The translations under genes and the position numbers were made by a program. Under the pieces are notes generated by a model. The model ran no database searches, was not told the DNA's origin, and saw only the letters and a list, made by a program, of their open reading frames with translations. 64,000 nucleotides of DNA from Bipolaris cookei (lineage: Eukaryota > Ascomycota > Dothideomycetes > Pleosporales > Pleosporaceae), in the NCBI GenBank assembly GCA_002286855.1, contig NRSV01000022.1:186001-250000 (forward strand), in the 5' to 3' direction. Positions within the stretch are counted from its first letter, which is position 1; each line of letters begins with the position of its first letter. Shown one piece after another: positions 1-12,123 of the stretch.

Positions 1-1457
1 TGGCCAGGACTGAACCCTCTCCCAAAATGGCTAGGAAGCCAACAATGTCGAGTTGCAACTCTTTGTAGGAGAAACTTCCATCGCTGTCAGCCGGAAGCCA
101 ATACATATCGGTAGGCACTGGGGGTCTCTAGAGGGCGTAACGGAACGAAGGCGTGAAAAGGCAGAAATGCGGCATGGGTCCGATTTGAAGGGCAACGCGG
201 ATTGAAGTGCGGCGTTGAGGTGAGCACAGTTAGTAGAAGTCGATATATATCAAACACAAATTCGAGGCACAAAGGCATGCATGATGATGACGACGCGTGG
301 AGGTGTGGAATGAAGGGTGTACAGGTTGCAGCTGGGGGGCCAAAAGCGCCTGTGTTACCGCTCGGGTTAGAAGGCTGTCGGTACGCGCTGCGTCGAAGGA
401 AGCGAATGTCGATGCATGTCCAAAGCCCCATGCGATTGGAGCCTGGTGAACGAGGGGTCTCGCTGATGGCCTGTGGCTTTTTTGCATAGCCTCACTTGTG
501 CCAGCGACTCTAGCCTTCTCTCCAGGAACTGACCCGCTGGTTGTGATAAACGCCTTGAGCTTGTCGACTGCTGCGCCCCCTCCCGACGGCAGTGTAGGCT
601 GACTTTGACGTGAAACGATCGACAGCGACACCTGCGTTCACGACCTAATTATTTTAACAAAACGCTGGGTGTGGTGTCGCATGTACCTGGGGTGTCAAGA
701 GAGGAAGAAAACATTCGCAGAAAGTGTGGCTTGATGTATGTGGACGCTCCTTCTTTTTCCATGGCGTGTCTTTTGCGGGTGCCATCACAAGGCAGACACC
801 ATCAAACATGCCGTCATTCACTCCCACACCCCCCTCCCTCATCGTCTTCTCTTCATCCTTAGGCAACAGGACAAGGTGTGACCGAGGCGCAGCCCGTATA
901 GCTACACCGGAATTCCACTCATTAAATTACTTTACTGATCCGTATGGCCACGTGCCTTAGGCCAAAAAAACGGCCCTACAACACTTGACACTGGTACTCC
1001 GTCGACAATACCAGGCTAAGTTTCGCCGTTTAGTTCGCAGGCTTTACCCAAATAGAGTAGCACTATACCAGTCAACGACTCATCCGACATCAAGTATTCC
1101 TCACAGCCTAGACCGGTGAAACAAGAAATCTGCCTCAAAGGGTTTTTGAATGCAGGTGCAACCGGATGCGATCATCATTGGATTGCTCTCCCTGCGACTT
1201 TATTCGCATCGGCATGAACAGCCGACCATAATCATCTTGCCAAAACAATCACCGGTATGCCCACTGACGGCGACTTCAAACCTTCGAGTGAGTCTCAACA
1301 AGCCCGCCCAGGCTTGTTGGCCAAGTGTGGCATTGTAATCCCCACATTGTGAGTCTTGGACCAAAACACGCATGTCTTGTGCACGTCTGTATTAACCAGT
1401 GCATGTAGCTTTGTACGTGGTAGACACACGTCTCCAGAGGATCCAAACAGGCCGGTC
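1..1457. other. Gene-free left edge and 5' flank of the adenosine deaminase gene
   Basis: I see no supportable gene here. Open frames on both strands are short, start at unrelated positions, lack recognisable domains and do not join through good splice sites. The right part should contain the promoter and 5' UTR of the deaminase gene that starts at 1458. The sequence is of ordinary base composition without obvious repeats. Confidence 0.5.
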
Positions 1458-3663
1458 ATGACCCTAGCTGACTCGCCAAAAAAGAGAAAAAGGGCGACGA
1501 GCTCGCATCCAACACGAAAAGTGCCTTTTCATCCTGCAGATATGGAAGCCCCTGATCCGATTCTTGGTAGCCAAATGCAACAGCAGCAGGAGGCACAGGC
1601 CTTGGCTAAGTTTGACCAAGAACTAAAGGATGCAACAGCATTGGAGAGATATGGGCAACAGAGGAGCAACCTTCTCCAAGTAGAAGAAGACAACGCTTGG
1701 GATCGGGAAGCAAAGCCGAATAGTAACTCAACATCTGAGCAAGATAGGGAGGAGAGAAGAGCTGCCATCATCATACAGGAGATTCGCGAGTATGAGCGCA
1801 TCGTTACCTTTGGAAATCTGGCCTCAGAGTCGCTCCCGGATATTGAGGATCAGGACATGGGTGGCCAATTTCTTACTAACAAAGAACGGATAGATACGCA
1901 GAGCAAGTTGTTTGAGATATCCAAGATGGTGCCCAAGGGAGGCCTTCTGCATTTGCACTTCAATGCCGAATTACATCCTGAAATTCTTCTTGTACGAGCC
2001 CGAACAATGAAGAACATGTATATCCGCAGCATTCAGCGCATCCAAGATGAGCGGCAGTTGGCCACAACCGAATTGATCTTTAATGTCCTAGATCCAAACA
2101 CTATCAATCCTAACGTTGACATATTTTCAATGGATTATCCTCTTATCACAACTCCCGCCGATCTCAAGAAGGAAGAGCTTCAAAAGCAGATCTGGATGCC
2201 ATGGGCAAAGTTTCAGGACGAGTTTGAAAAGAAATTTCCCGGCCAGTACCTGCGCCAAGAACCAGAGACTTTCCGCGAGGGGCAGCCGCATCATTGTGGA
2301 GACTTGCCACCTCTTGCTCTAAGGCCAGCTGAGAACTGGCTAAGGTCGAAGATGGTACTTAGTCAAGAGGAAGCTTACCATCCCGACCAGACTGTTAATG
2401 GGTATGTCTGTTGCTACTTGGGAAAATCATCTGCTGATACCCACACAGGGTCTGGGCCCGATTCAACCAAGCCACAAGGGCTTTTAAAGGGCTTTTAAAC
2501 TACAGAAGCGTCTACATATCCTATATAAGCAATGCTATTGACCGAATGATTGAAGAAGGGGTCATGTATGCTGAACTACGACCGATGCTTTTAGACAAGT
2601 TCATTCCTGGAGATAGCGGAAAGCCAGAAGATCGTCTTGACAATGCCGCTCAGATGAAGCTCATTATTGAGGGAGTAGAGGCGAAGAAGGCCGAGCTAAA
2701 GCGAAAAGGTGAGATTCACAAGTTCCCGTTCGGATTGAAGATCATATACTGCACGCCCCGGTCAATACCGCCCAAGATGATGGAGAACGAAATGAAGGAC
2801 TGCATCAAGCTCAAGATTCAATTTCCCAAGCTGATCTGCGGTAAGTGACAAGAATAAGTCTAAAGAGACACGTTTAATATCTGACACATACAGGATTCGA
2901 CCTCGTTGGCGCCGAAGACCGCCCCAACCACATTGACTTTTACAGAACTCAACTCGTCGCCTTCCAAGAAACATGCAAAGCACTGAATTTGAAAATCCCC
3001 TTCATGTTCCACGCCGGTGAAACGCTCCTCGACACAGGCGGCTCCAACGACCCCACAAAATCCAACCTCTACGACGCAGTCGCCCTCAACTCGCAGCGCA
3101 TTGGCCACGGCTTCGCCCTCATGAAGCACCCGCACTTGCTCGAGAAATTCAGAAAAACAGACTCTAGCCCCGGAATCTGCATAGAGCTATGTCCTATTTC
3201 TAATGAACTCTTGCATCTCTGTAGGAATGTAAAGGAGCACCCGTATCCAGAGTTGCTGGCTGCGGGTATACCTTGTACTGTCAATTCTGATAACCCATCT
3301 CTATTCAGGTAGGACTCCCTTACACTCATCCTCTTCTCTGGACGTTTGAATTAGCTAACAGAATAACCCAGTAACTCCATGTCCCACGAATTCTACCAAG
3401 TCATGGTCGGCGCGCCAAGCATGTCGCTGTACGGCTGGAAGCAACTGGCACGGTGGAGCATTGATTACAGCTGTCTGAGTGCCGAGGAAAAGGAGCAAGG
3501 GCATGTCTATCTGAACGAGGCGTGGGCAGAATTTTGCAAGGCTGTGGTGGGCAAGTACGATTATCTGCTTGATGGGGATCGTATTGATGCGTTTAAGGCT
3601 GAAAAAGCGTATCCGGTGCGGAAGAGGAGGCATCCGGATGTTTTGAAGGCGCTTGCGGCGTGA
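1458..3663 (+). CDS. Adenosine deaminase-related growth factor (ADGF/CECR1) family protein
   Basis: Predicted metal-dependent adenosine deaminase, converting adenosine to inosine. Exons 1458-2401, 2449-2840, 2894-3308 and 3372-3663 join in frame to 680 residues; introns are 47, 53 and 63 nt with GT-AG ends. I start at the ATG at 1458 because the open frame upstream has no other ATG. Visible family motifs: HLHF at about residues 165-168 after PKGGLL (metal-binding HxH), HAGE at 485-488 (His and catalytic Glu), RIGHG with His517, and NSDNP with Asp578. The usual SDDP pair reads SDNP, so the second Asp is Asn579. The N-terminus has a KKRKR basic patch and a glutamine stretch and no signal peptide, so unlike animal secreted ADGFs this looks intracellular. 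Family assignment is firm; substrate is inferred. Confidence 0.88.
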
Positions 3664-3937
3664 ATTGGGGAATGGAGTGAACATTGCAGTAGTACAAGTT
3701 TTGGTTCACATTGCAAATACACTTGGCTTTGTTTATCCATGTACCTTGTGAACATGTTCATACGCAAAGAAAGTGATATGGTTACCCTGCTAAAATATAC
3801 TTGACAAGAAAATAGAGTACCAGTTCTCTCCATCCTAAAAGTAAATGTAACAAAAGCCAAAGGACACTAATTTCAACGCCCCTCGTACTCCAAATACCGG
3901 TCGCCCCATTCAAACCCGACTCGAAAAGAAACTATCA

Positions 3938-5213
3938 TCACGCCTTCCCCGTGACCGTCTGCCCCTTGGCTTTTGCAAAATGCGCACTGCGCTCATGCGC
4001 AGGGTTAGGCGAGTGGAATTCATCTACAATAGGATGAATCATGACTGTTTGCTTGGAAATAGTCAGGGTACTATTTGTCGGTACCGTGACCCAATTATCT
4101 GTATACATGATTAGTCTTCGTTTCTATCGGGGTTCAAACCAGATAAGGATGAGGAAAGGGATGTACATACCACGTTCAAACGTCAACGGCTCACTCGCCA
4201 CAAGCACAATATCGGACCCCTTATCCCTCCTCTCCATAACATAATTCCTCTCCCTCTCCTCGCCATCCGCCCCACTACTACTCCCGTCATCGCTCCCCAC
4301 CGACGCAGCAGCACCGCGGTGCGTCTCCCCTCCAAGTTCCTTCCAACTCGTCCCGCTACTAAAAAACAGACTCGCCGCCTCATCCCTCGTCGAACTCACA
4401 TACCGCGAGCAAACTACACTAACTCCATCCGTCACCGCAAAATTCAATAAACTCCTACTATCCTCCTCCCCGACTCCCTGCTCCCCCACAACTTCCTTAA
4501 TCAACGCATTAATCCGCTCAATCGTCTTCAGCAGCGCCTTCCGCAGTACAGAGTGTCCGAACCCGACACCAGGCTCGACGTCTTTATCCGGGGAGACACC
4601 AGCGTTGGCGAGGCAATCGAGGAACATGGCAAAGGCCCACTCGCTGTCTGTGGAGCCGCCGACGACATTGAACCATTTCTCGGCGAGGCTGAGGGCGAAG
4701 CGGCGCTTAATCTGGCGCCAGGCGCCGATGCCGCCGTTGTGCATGAACATGATGCTTTTATAGCTGAAGGGGTGGCAGTTGCTGTCACTGAGGTTGCCCT
4801 CGGTTGTGGCGCGCACGTGGGCGAAGATGAGGGATGAGGTGGTTTTCGAGGCGATGCGAGAGAGGTTGATGCAGTTCCAGGCGGGGATTGTGGATGTGAA
4901 GACGCAGGGCGTGGGGCCCAGCGAGGGCGAGGTGTAGTATCCGATGCCGAAACCGTCGCCATTGTGTGGGCGGCGGCGGTCCTAGAGTGGTGGTGGTGTT
5001 AGTTCGGAGAGTGAGGTAGATGACTCCTAGGGGAAATGGAATGAGGGACGTACTAGTCGCAGGCGTGAGTCGAATGATTGTGTGAGGATAGAGTGGGTAG
5101 GGTTGAGAATAAGCTCAGAGAGAAGGATATCATCTTTGCCTTTGTAGACCTGCCATGTGTTAGTTGGGTATGACCTGTAGGTGTTGTAGCAGACTTGCCA
5201 TGAATCTGCACAT
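3938..5213 (-). CDS. DUG3: Glutamine amidotransferase subunit DUG3 (glutathione degradation)
   Basis: Class II glutamine amidotransferase-like subunit of the Dug pathway, which with Dug2 splits the gamma-glutamyl bond of glutathione in the cytosol. Exons on the minus strand: 5199-5213, 5054-5149, 4171-4981, 3938-4098; they join to 360 residues, close to the roughly 357 of yeast Dug3. The protein begins MCRF, giving the N-terminal nucleophile Cys2 once Met1 is removed. Other blocks typical of the family: SRLRL before intron 2, NGDGFGIGYY, HVRATTEGN, HNGGIG and STDSEWAF, and near the end NWVTVPTN and HPIVDEF. The first exon is only 15 nt and its intron (5150-5198) has a GC donor (GCAAGT) instead of GT. 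A low-complexity Gly/Ser-rich loop sits around residues 225-265. Assignment is very firm. Confidence 0.93.
5150..5198 (-). other. GC-AG intron 1 of DUG3
   Basis: A 49-nt intron with donor GCAAGT and acceptor GGCAG on the minus strand. It is needed to bring the start MCRF into frame with the conserved YKGKDD block. No GT donor nearby gives the same in-frame join. GC-AG introns are a minor class in fungi. Confidence 0.8.
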
Positions 5214-6164
5214 GGTGGGCGATTATTCTGTTCTCAGGCCTCAGTTGTAGTTGCAACTAGGTGTACAGAGTAAGCAAATCAGAACAGATATGTAGATGGC
5301 GAATGTGTGATGTACAGTGGTGTGCTGGCTGTGACGCTCAGGCGGTGTGTCCGCAATGATTGCGCCATCGGAGCAAGGCATTAGACAAGACATTCTATGT
5401 GCTTAACCGTATTTGCAGAGAGAATGGGCAAGAGGCCACAATATCAAGATGCACAGGGTCAGCTTCATGGCATGCGACACGCGACTACACGGTGATGCAA
5501 ACTAAAAAGGCACAAAAGGCTGACGGCCCGGCGCGTTGCTGGACGTGCATGAGTACCACTGGCGGGCGGGGGTGTTCGCTCACTCCAGCGTGTCCCCCCT
5601 CGCTCAATGACGCACTACTTGCTCCCCCAGTCCCCCCAGCCGGCGGACGGGCCAATCACGACGAAACACTTTCAAATGGGCAGCAAAACACCAATGGATT
5701 GGCGATAATAAATTCAGCTATCTGGCCGGCACGACTGAACTGAGACTATATTTTCGCCCTCGCACCCATATGTCAAGAGCGCCCTTTCCAGAGCAGGCCG
5801 CCCAGTCCAAACCGCCCCGAGCTTCAGACAGAGAGCTAGCCAAACACAACGCCGGGGATATGATGCGGATAACAAACATGGGAGGGTTACAAGACGGTGT
5901 ATCGTAGAGGCTTCATGGAAATCATGGCGAAGTGAAGGCTGCGAAAACATGGCAACATTTGCAAAGGAAAACTCAAAGTCCCCGCAATCATGCCTCTTCC
6001 CTGGGTCACGTATCATATCGTGTATGATCTCAAAACCCATCCAGGGCACTGGCAAACTCCTCTAGTCGCCCTCTCGTGGCTGGCTAGGGTCATCGAGGGA
6101 GCGCTGCATGGCTGACCACGTACCCTCTCAACTCATTGGCACTCGTTGCGAACAAATCATCCGC
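5214..6164. other. Intergenic: DUG3 promoter and importin-alpha 3' region
   Basis: About 950 bp between two minus-strand genes. It should hold the DUG3 promoter (next to 5213) and the importin alpha 3' UTR and terminator (next to 6165). Open frames in it show no domain, no conserved motif and no convincing splice joins, so I annotate no gene. Confidence 0.5.
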
Positions 6165-7971
6165 TTACATGTCCATTGAGTCGCCTCCGTTGGCAAAGTT
6201 GAAGTTTTGTTGTTGCTGCTGGCCAGCAGCTCCAAAGCCGAAGTGACCCTCCTGGTTGACCTGGGGTCCGCCCTCAGCCATGTTCTCCGCCTCACCCTCA
6301 TCGTCAGAAAAGTACTTTTCGATAATGTTGTACGCCTTCATGTAAATCTCCTCGTTGGCATTGTTCTGGCACTCGTGGATCTTCTCCATGCCGCCAACCT
6401 CCTCGATGAAGAGAGCGTAGCGGTTGATGGGCTCGCCACCAGCACCACCCTCGCTGGCCTCCTTGTCCATCTCTCCGACCTTGAGAATGTTCTCTAGACC
6501 GTCGAGGGCGACTTGGATAATCTTGTTGTCGGGGCACGCGAGCAGGTCACAGAGAGGCTTGATGCAGCCGCTCTGGACGAGGTAACGGATCTGAGCAGGC
6601 TTCTGCAGACCACCGCTTGTGGCGTTGGAAATGGCCCAGCATGCCTCCTTTCGTGTCTTGAAGTCGCCATTCTGGAGGAGGTGGATCAGGGGAGGAATAA
6701 TGTTGGCGTCAATGACAGCCTGAATCTGAGTAGAGTTGCCGGCGGTGATGTTGGAGATGGTCCAGCAAGCCTCCTTGCGAATACCATCCTTAGTGGAGCT
6801 CAGGAGCGACAACAGGGCTGGGAGCGCGCCGCAGTTGATGATGACTTGGGTCTGGACGTCATCGCCAGTGACAATGTTGCCGACCGAGCGCAAAGCGGGT
6901 GTCTGGACGGACGTGGAAGCGTGCATCAACAGCTCGACAAGACGGCGGGGAATGCCAGCCTCGATGACGGCTTGGATCTTGTCGTTGGAGCCATCGGAGA
7001 GATATGAGATGGCCCAGCAAGCGTCGATGAGGACCTCGTCGTCAAGGGAGTAGACAAGCTTAGCAAGCACGGGAAGGGCGGGTTGGATCTGCAGGATTGT
7101 TAGGGGGATGCAGGCATGCGGGGCAGAGAGGCTCGACTCACAGTTTGCCAGTCGGGCTGAGGGGTCTTGCCACGGCAGAAGTTGCTGAGGGTCCATGTGG
7201 CATTACGCAGCATGCTCAGCTTGCGGCTGTCACCCAACAGAGCAAGCAGCGGGCGGAGAGCACCCGCCTGCAGCACAAAGTCGCGGCATGCGGGGCTATC
7301 TCCAGCAATGTTACCTAGGGCCCAGACAGCCTGCTCGCGCACGTCTGGCTCGTGGCTGCTGAGCAGCTCGACAAAGATGGGCACTGCGCCCGCCTCGATG
7401 ACGACCTGTGTCTGCTGTGCCGAGCCAGAGGCAATGTTGGTAAGGGCCCAGGCAGCCTCGAATTGTACCAGTGTGTGCGGCGAGCGGAGGAACTCGACAA
7501 AGCGGCTCACCACGCCCGTCTCGATAACGCGCTCAATGGGCGGGTTACGCTCCTTGGACAGGAGCTTACGGAACTTGGTTGTGGCCTGGATCTGCTCATC
7601 GATCTGTTCCGAGAAGACCCCCTTGACCATCTGGGGGAGCTCTTCGTTCAACTATCGCATTGTGTCAGCCTCGAGCCTCTTTGACAAAGTCCACCACAAG
7701 GGGGAGGGGGCAAAGCACGGCATGGTGGGGGTATACGGACCTGGCTCTCGATGTTGCCGCCCTCATCGTCGCTGTCGGGGGCAGCGCCCAATGAGGCACC
7801 GGGCTGGTCTCGTCCAGAAATACCACGGCGCTTGGCAAGGTTCTCTTCACGCTTTGCTCGACGGATCTCGACCTGTTGCTCTTCACGGCGGCGGCGGAGT
7901 TCATCCGGCTTGAACGCGCTCTTGGCCTTGAACGTCGTGCGGCGGTGCTCGGGGATGTATTTGTCGGCCAT
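6165..7971 (-). CDS. SRP1: Importin subunit alpha (karyopherin alpha)
   Basis: Adaptor that binds classical nuclear localisation signals and hands cargo to importin beta. Exons 7741-7971, 7142-7651 and 6165-7088 join to 554 residues, the normal family length; introns are 89 and 53 nt. The N-terminal importin-beta-binding domain (about 1-75) is rich in Arg/Lys (RRRREEQQ, RRAKREENLAKRR). From about 85 to 500 lie tandem armadillo repeats with the alternating Trp and Asn of NLS-binding grooves (AAWALTNIASG, AVWALGNIAGD, ATWTLSNFCRG, ACWAISYLSDG, ACWTISNITAG, ACWAISNATSG). The C-terminus is acidic, then Gly/Gln/Asn-rich, ending DSMDM. The ATG at 7971 is the first in frame. Single-copy housekeeping gene, assignment essentially certain. 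Confidence 0.97.
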
Positions 7972-8380
7972 TTTCTGCAACGACTCGATTTGACGGACAG
8001 AGTGTTGAGTCGGACAAGTTTGCGGTGGGTCGTGTTTGTTTGTAAAAGGGAGTAAACTTTCTAACTAGAGGGGTGATTTTGAAAGCGGAAGCGGCAAAGC
8101 GGTCATGGCGCTAGCACCTAGCCTTGGCTCGAGCCTTACGCCCAAGCAACCACCGTCAGCACCACGACGCGTCTCGTCGTCCCGAATCACGGCTATATAC
8201 TCACCCAGCCCTCCAGTGGCGTGGCGGTATCTGCAGCACTAGTCTATGCGATACACACGACACATCAGTACGATTACAAAACCGTCCGCCTTTTGTGTAA
8301 TTGCAGGTGTCCTTGCATGTGCCTGTTCTTTGACGGCCTGATAACACGCTAAACCGCTTTCGGCCGCACTCCCAGCTACT
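7972..8380. promoter_or_regulatory. Shared promoter region between importin alpha and POT1
   Basis: A 409-bp spacer separates the divergent starts of importin alpha (minus, 7971) and POT1 (plus, 8381). No other gene fits, so both 5' UTRs and promoters must lie here. I did not recognise a TATA box or a specific factor site that I would defend. Confidence 0.55.
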
Positions 8381-10273
8381 ATGCAGTTGCCCGACGGCTT
8401 CACTGCCATCAAGGACGCAACATCAGAGGGTCAAAGCGTCAATCTGATAGGCGTTCTCGTCACTTACGATGGCCCAAAATTCTCTAAAGGATCCGACCAG
8501 GTTTTTGCCTTCACTATCCAAGACGACTTTGCCGACGCCTCTGCCAGTATCTACTCCTCCATCAATGGCCGCATATTCAAGCCACCAAACAGGTTCCCTA
8601 AGATCTCTGGTCTTGGAGATATCGTAATCCTTCGTAATGCCAAGCTTAAGCAATGGAACGGGCGCATGGAATGCATTGGAGACAGACAATTTACTCATAT
8701 CACCGTATTCCCTAGCAGCATGATTCCTGTCCCGGATCTCAGCCATGCCTACCAAGCTGGCAGTCAAAAGCTCCCTTGTGATTCGTCTTGGGGGGCTTCG
8801 CAACCCACAATCCCAGAGCAAATGGCTGCCATACACCTGAAACACGCCTCTTCTAGTTCAAGCCAGCAAATACGACAGCATGCAGCAACGGCTGCGTTTA
8901 AGAGCCAAACAGGGAAAAGGGACTGTTTGATTAAAGACTTGCAGTTCAACACTTTCGCGAACATCCGAGCACAGATTGTCAACATCTATCACTATCATGG
9001 TCAAGTCGACTTGAAAGTTACCGACTACACTCCGAACGAGAGCATGTTTTATTACGCCGACCCTGAAAAGGAAGCTAGCTGTTATGTTGCAGATAAACAC
9101 TGGAAAGGTCCATACGGATACTTGACTCTCAGTGTCACCCTGTATGAAGAAAACGCGAACTGGGCAAGAGAACATTTGGCGATGGATGACTATGTTTTCA
9201 TACGAAACATGAGAGTCAAATTGTCTACCCGTGGCAAACTTGAGGGCGTAGTGCATCAAGACAAAGTCAACAAATCACAAGTCGACGTACATCCTCTGAA
9301 TAACGCGTCGGAAATCGCGGAAATCGTCAGCCGGCGGAAAGAATACGAGAGCAAACGTGGCGGTGCAACAGCTTTCGAAAAAATACAGAGCGAAGCTAAA
9401 AAGCCTTCTGCTAAAGCGTCACACAGCAAGAAGTTAGCCAAAAGGGAACGACTGCGGGCTGAGAAAGAAGCCGAGCTGCAAGAAATTGAGATGAAGATTC
9501 GTGAATGCGATACCGCACGTAGTGGTGTAAACAGTAATAGTAAGATTTGTGCCATCTCTCGTTGATCCATGCTAACCCGAGCGTAGTCCGATGCAGCCAC
9601 GTGGACATGAAGCCTTCCACAATTTCCGAAATCATACACAACCCTCATCTTCGCGTGCGCACACTTGAAAAGTGTAATTACTATGAACTTCCTTTTGTCA
9701 ATTGCCGGTACCGATCTCGTGTGCGCGTAGTTGATGTGTTCCCTCCCAAACTCGAACTCTTTGCTCACTCTCTAAATGATCCGGATTGGGCCAAGCGGCC
9801 TGAAAAGCAGCATGCTGACAGTATATACCCGAAAGAACGATGGGAGTGGGGATTTGTGCTCCTGCTGGAAGATGCAGAACTACCTCGGGACGGTGTGTCT
9901 GAGAAGCTGCGTGTTGTTGTGAACAATAGCTCAGCACAGTACCTGTTAAAACTGAATGCGCAAGAGTAAGTGAGTTTTAGATCGTTGCTAGCCACAAGCT
10001 GATTAACATCATCACAGCCTTAAGAACAACCACAAGGTGCTCAGACAGCTTGAACATAAATTGTTTCTTCTCTGGGGCAATTTAATGGAGTTGAAGACAG
10101 AATTGAGAGCCAAGGGCTCCGATCTCCCATTACCACCTGGTGACAACCGTTTGCAGAATAAGCCTTTTGACACATGCATAGAAGAGTATGGCTGTCAGGT
10201 ACCCGTCACGGAGGAGCATCCGTTTGGTTATCAGCGCATGCATAACCTAGCACTGACGACAATCATGGATTGA
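8381..10273 (+). CDS. POT1: Protection of telomeres protein 1 (POT1-like, OB-fold)
   Basis: Telomeric single-strand DNA-binding protein that caps chromosome ends as part of a shelterin-like complex. Exons 8381-9539, 9587-9965 and 10018-10273 (introns 47 and 52 nt) give 597 residues, similar to fission yeast Pot1 (about 555). Residues about 1-140 match the first telomere-binding OB fold (VNLIGVLVTYDGPKFSKGSD, then FTIQDD and NGRMECIGDRQFTHI). Residues about 180-320 match the second OB fold (FNTFANIRAQIVNIYH, then VTDYTPNE and YLTLSVTLYEENANWA). A Lys/Arg/Glu-rich linker follows (SKKLAKRERLRAEKEAELQE), and then a C-terminal region that could bind a partner protein; that last point is inference. 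The splice after codon 386 is the only join that keeps the C-terminal frame open. Confidence 0.85.
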
Positions 10274-10978
10274 TGTCTGTATTCGCGTTGCGCTGATTGA
10301 TCGTTGTGCGAGATCGACACATCCGCATCATTATTTCCTTGGATGAAGCTGACTTTAGACAAGACCCTTGCAACGCATCCCTTGAGGGTTTTCTGCGTCA
10401 CAGCGTCTAAGTGCTGTGACATGCTCAGTAACCACCGACTTTCCTCCAACTAGGGTATCCTGCGTGTTTTAGTTACTGCAGGGACCCCTCGCCGCACAAC
10501 TTTACTTGGTAAAGAGAGACTCGTACTAGCTCGGATTGAGTAACTCAACCGACTCAAGACACGAGGTTGTACAGGATTCACCCTGTTACAACTGACCAAC
10601 GCTCTTTCATTGAAGGTATACCGACGTAGGGCCATCTGTATTATGTGTGGGCCCAAGTCACAAAGGAGGCTAAAATGGCGTTTACTAGGATTGCGTGATT
10701 AAACGTGCTTGAAGCGGAATATGACCGAACCGCGTACCATCATCAATCAACACTTGAGTGACAAAGAACAATACACTACAGTTTCCGGGACTTAAAATTG
10801 AATACAAATATTGAGAAAGACTTACAAAAAACTACATATCGAACGAATAGAAAGTAAAAAAACGATAAAGGTAAGCGTTATTGGATGCTTAATGCAGTAT
10901 CCTGCTGCCCCGTAGTACAAGCGAAAGATGAGACATCTGACAGATTATTTGTCTAGCAAGACACGTTAGAAGAAAACA
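10274..10978. other. Intergenic region with no recognised feature
   Basis: About 700 bp between the POT1 stop and the next plus-strand start. I found no domain-bearing reading frame and no convincing tRNA or snoRNA fold by eye. The last 250 bp are A/T richer and probably contain the promoter of the gene at 10979. Confidence 0.45.
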
Positions 10979-11897
10979 ATGGAAAGTCCAGGATATACAA
11001 TCGCTCTTCCAGCCCAAGCACCGGACCTCAAGGAACCGAATGTCAAAATAACAGAACTCCCTCCTACACCGCCTTCACCCAACAAATCCATCTCATTCCG
11101 CAGCGTCACTCTTCGGGATCCAGCCCTGATAACCACCGATTTTGACGCCCACCGCTTCCAAGCTGCAGCCTACACTCAGCTCATCAGCGCCGCCATCCCA
11201 AAATTTCTGAACCAATCTCCTGCACCAACACCACCCAGCTCAACCCCCTCAGACAACCTCATAACATCCCCCTACAACAAACCCTCGCATTACCTCTCCC
11301 TCTTCACCCCTTCCCTCCCCCTCCCCTCCCTCCTCCTCGCTCTAGCCCTAACATCCCTCCAACCCACTCTCTCCACCTACGCCACAGCCCCCTACACCTC
11401 CGCGCTAAATCTCGACGTCGTGCTCGGCGTCCTGCGCGCACTTGTTAAAAGCGAAGGTGTAGAATGGCCCGAAACCCGTTTCTATGTCGTTGTCTTCCGG
11501 AGTAAACTCAAAGAGAACATTGATAACGATTATTTGTACAAGTTGGATGAGGAGAGTCATGCGGAGGCGTGTGCGTCGGGGGGATTGCTGAAGTACTGGT
11601 TTGGGAAGAGTGATTTGGAGAGGAGGAATTTGGCGACTTGTATGTTTTTCACTTTCTTGTTCCTATTTGCGACTAGCTACGTGATGTGCTGGAGTATAGT
11701 TAAGGACAAGTTTGAACTGACATATGTGAGCAGGTTTTTGGCATAGCAGGGAAGATGCGTATCGAGGGGGTTTGGGGCCGTGGCATAAAAAGGCGCGGGT
11801 GGCGGGGAGGGAGCTCTATGAGCATATTACGTTTAGTATGCATTGGTTTACTGTGCTTAAGGGGGTTAAAGGGTATACGTTTGAGGATTATAATTAA
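10979..11897 (+). CDS. Conserved-looking hypothetical protein, 274 residues
   Basis: I do not recognise this family. Exons 10979-11639 and 11734-11897 (94-nt intron, GTATGT donor, AGCAG acceptor) join in frame to 274 residues ending GYTFEDYN. The N-terminal 40 residues are Pro-rich (LPPTPPSPNKS). A block at about 45-75 (FRSVTLRDPALITTDFDAHR) begins the more regular part. Residues about 115-135 are Leu/Ala/Pro-rich and hydrophobic but prolines argue against a membrane helix. The segment after residue 155 has the texture of a folded domain (ETRFYVVVFRSKLKENID, LLKYWFGKSDLERRNLATCF). The good splice join and codon use support a real gene. Without a database search no role can be given. Confidence 0.7.
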
Positions 11898-12123
11898 TGA
11901 AGGGTTTGTGGAAGGGAGATAGGAGGGTGATGTTCTTTTCAAGTCTGCAAATGGTAAAAAGGAATAGAGGATATAGATAGAATGGGAAAGGTTGAGAAGA
12001 ATAGCTTTAAATTTCCCAGATGGTCTATACCATGTCCTACTGTACACTGCATACTTGTCATGCAGAGCTCCAAATGCACACCGAATGGTATCGATCCTTG
12101 TCCCCCGCTCGCACGTCAAGAGT

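Noticed and set aside
87..631. Overlapping frames on both strands near the left edge
   Set aside because: No motif, no support from splice sites, mutual overlap on both strands; typical chance frames.
4121..4150. GGTTTGAACCCC-like T-arm in the last DUG3 intron
   Set aside because: No acceptor stem, anticodon arm or D-arm fits around it; not a tRNA.
8423..9768. Minus-strand frames over POT1
   Set aside because: They are antisense to a well-supported coding sequence and have no domain.
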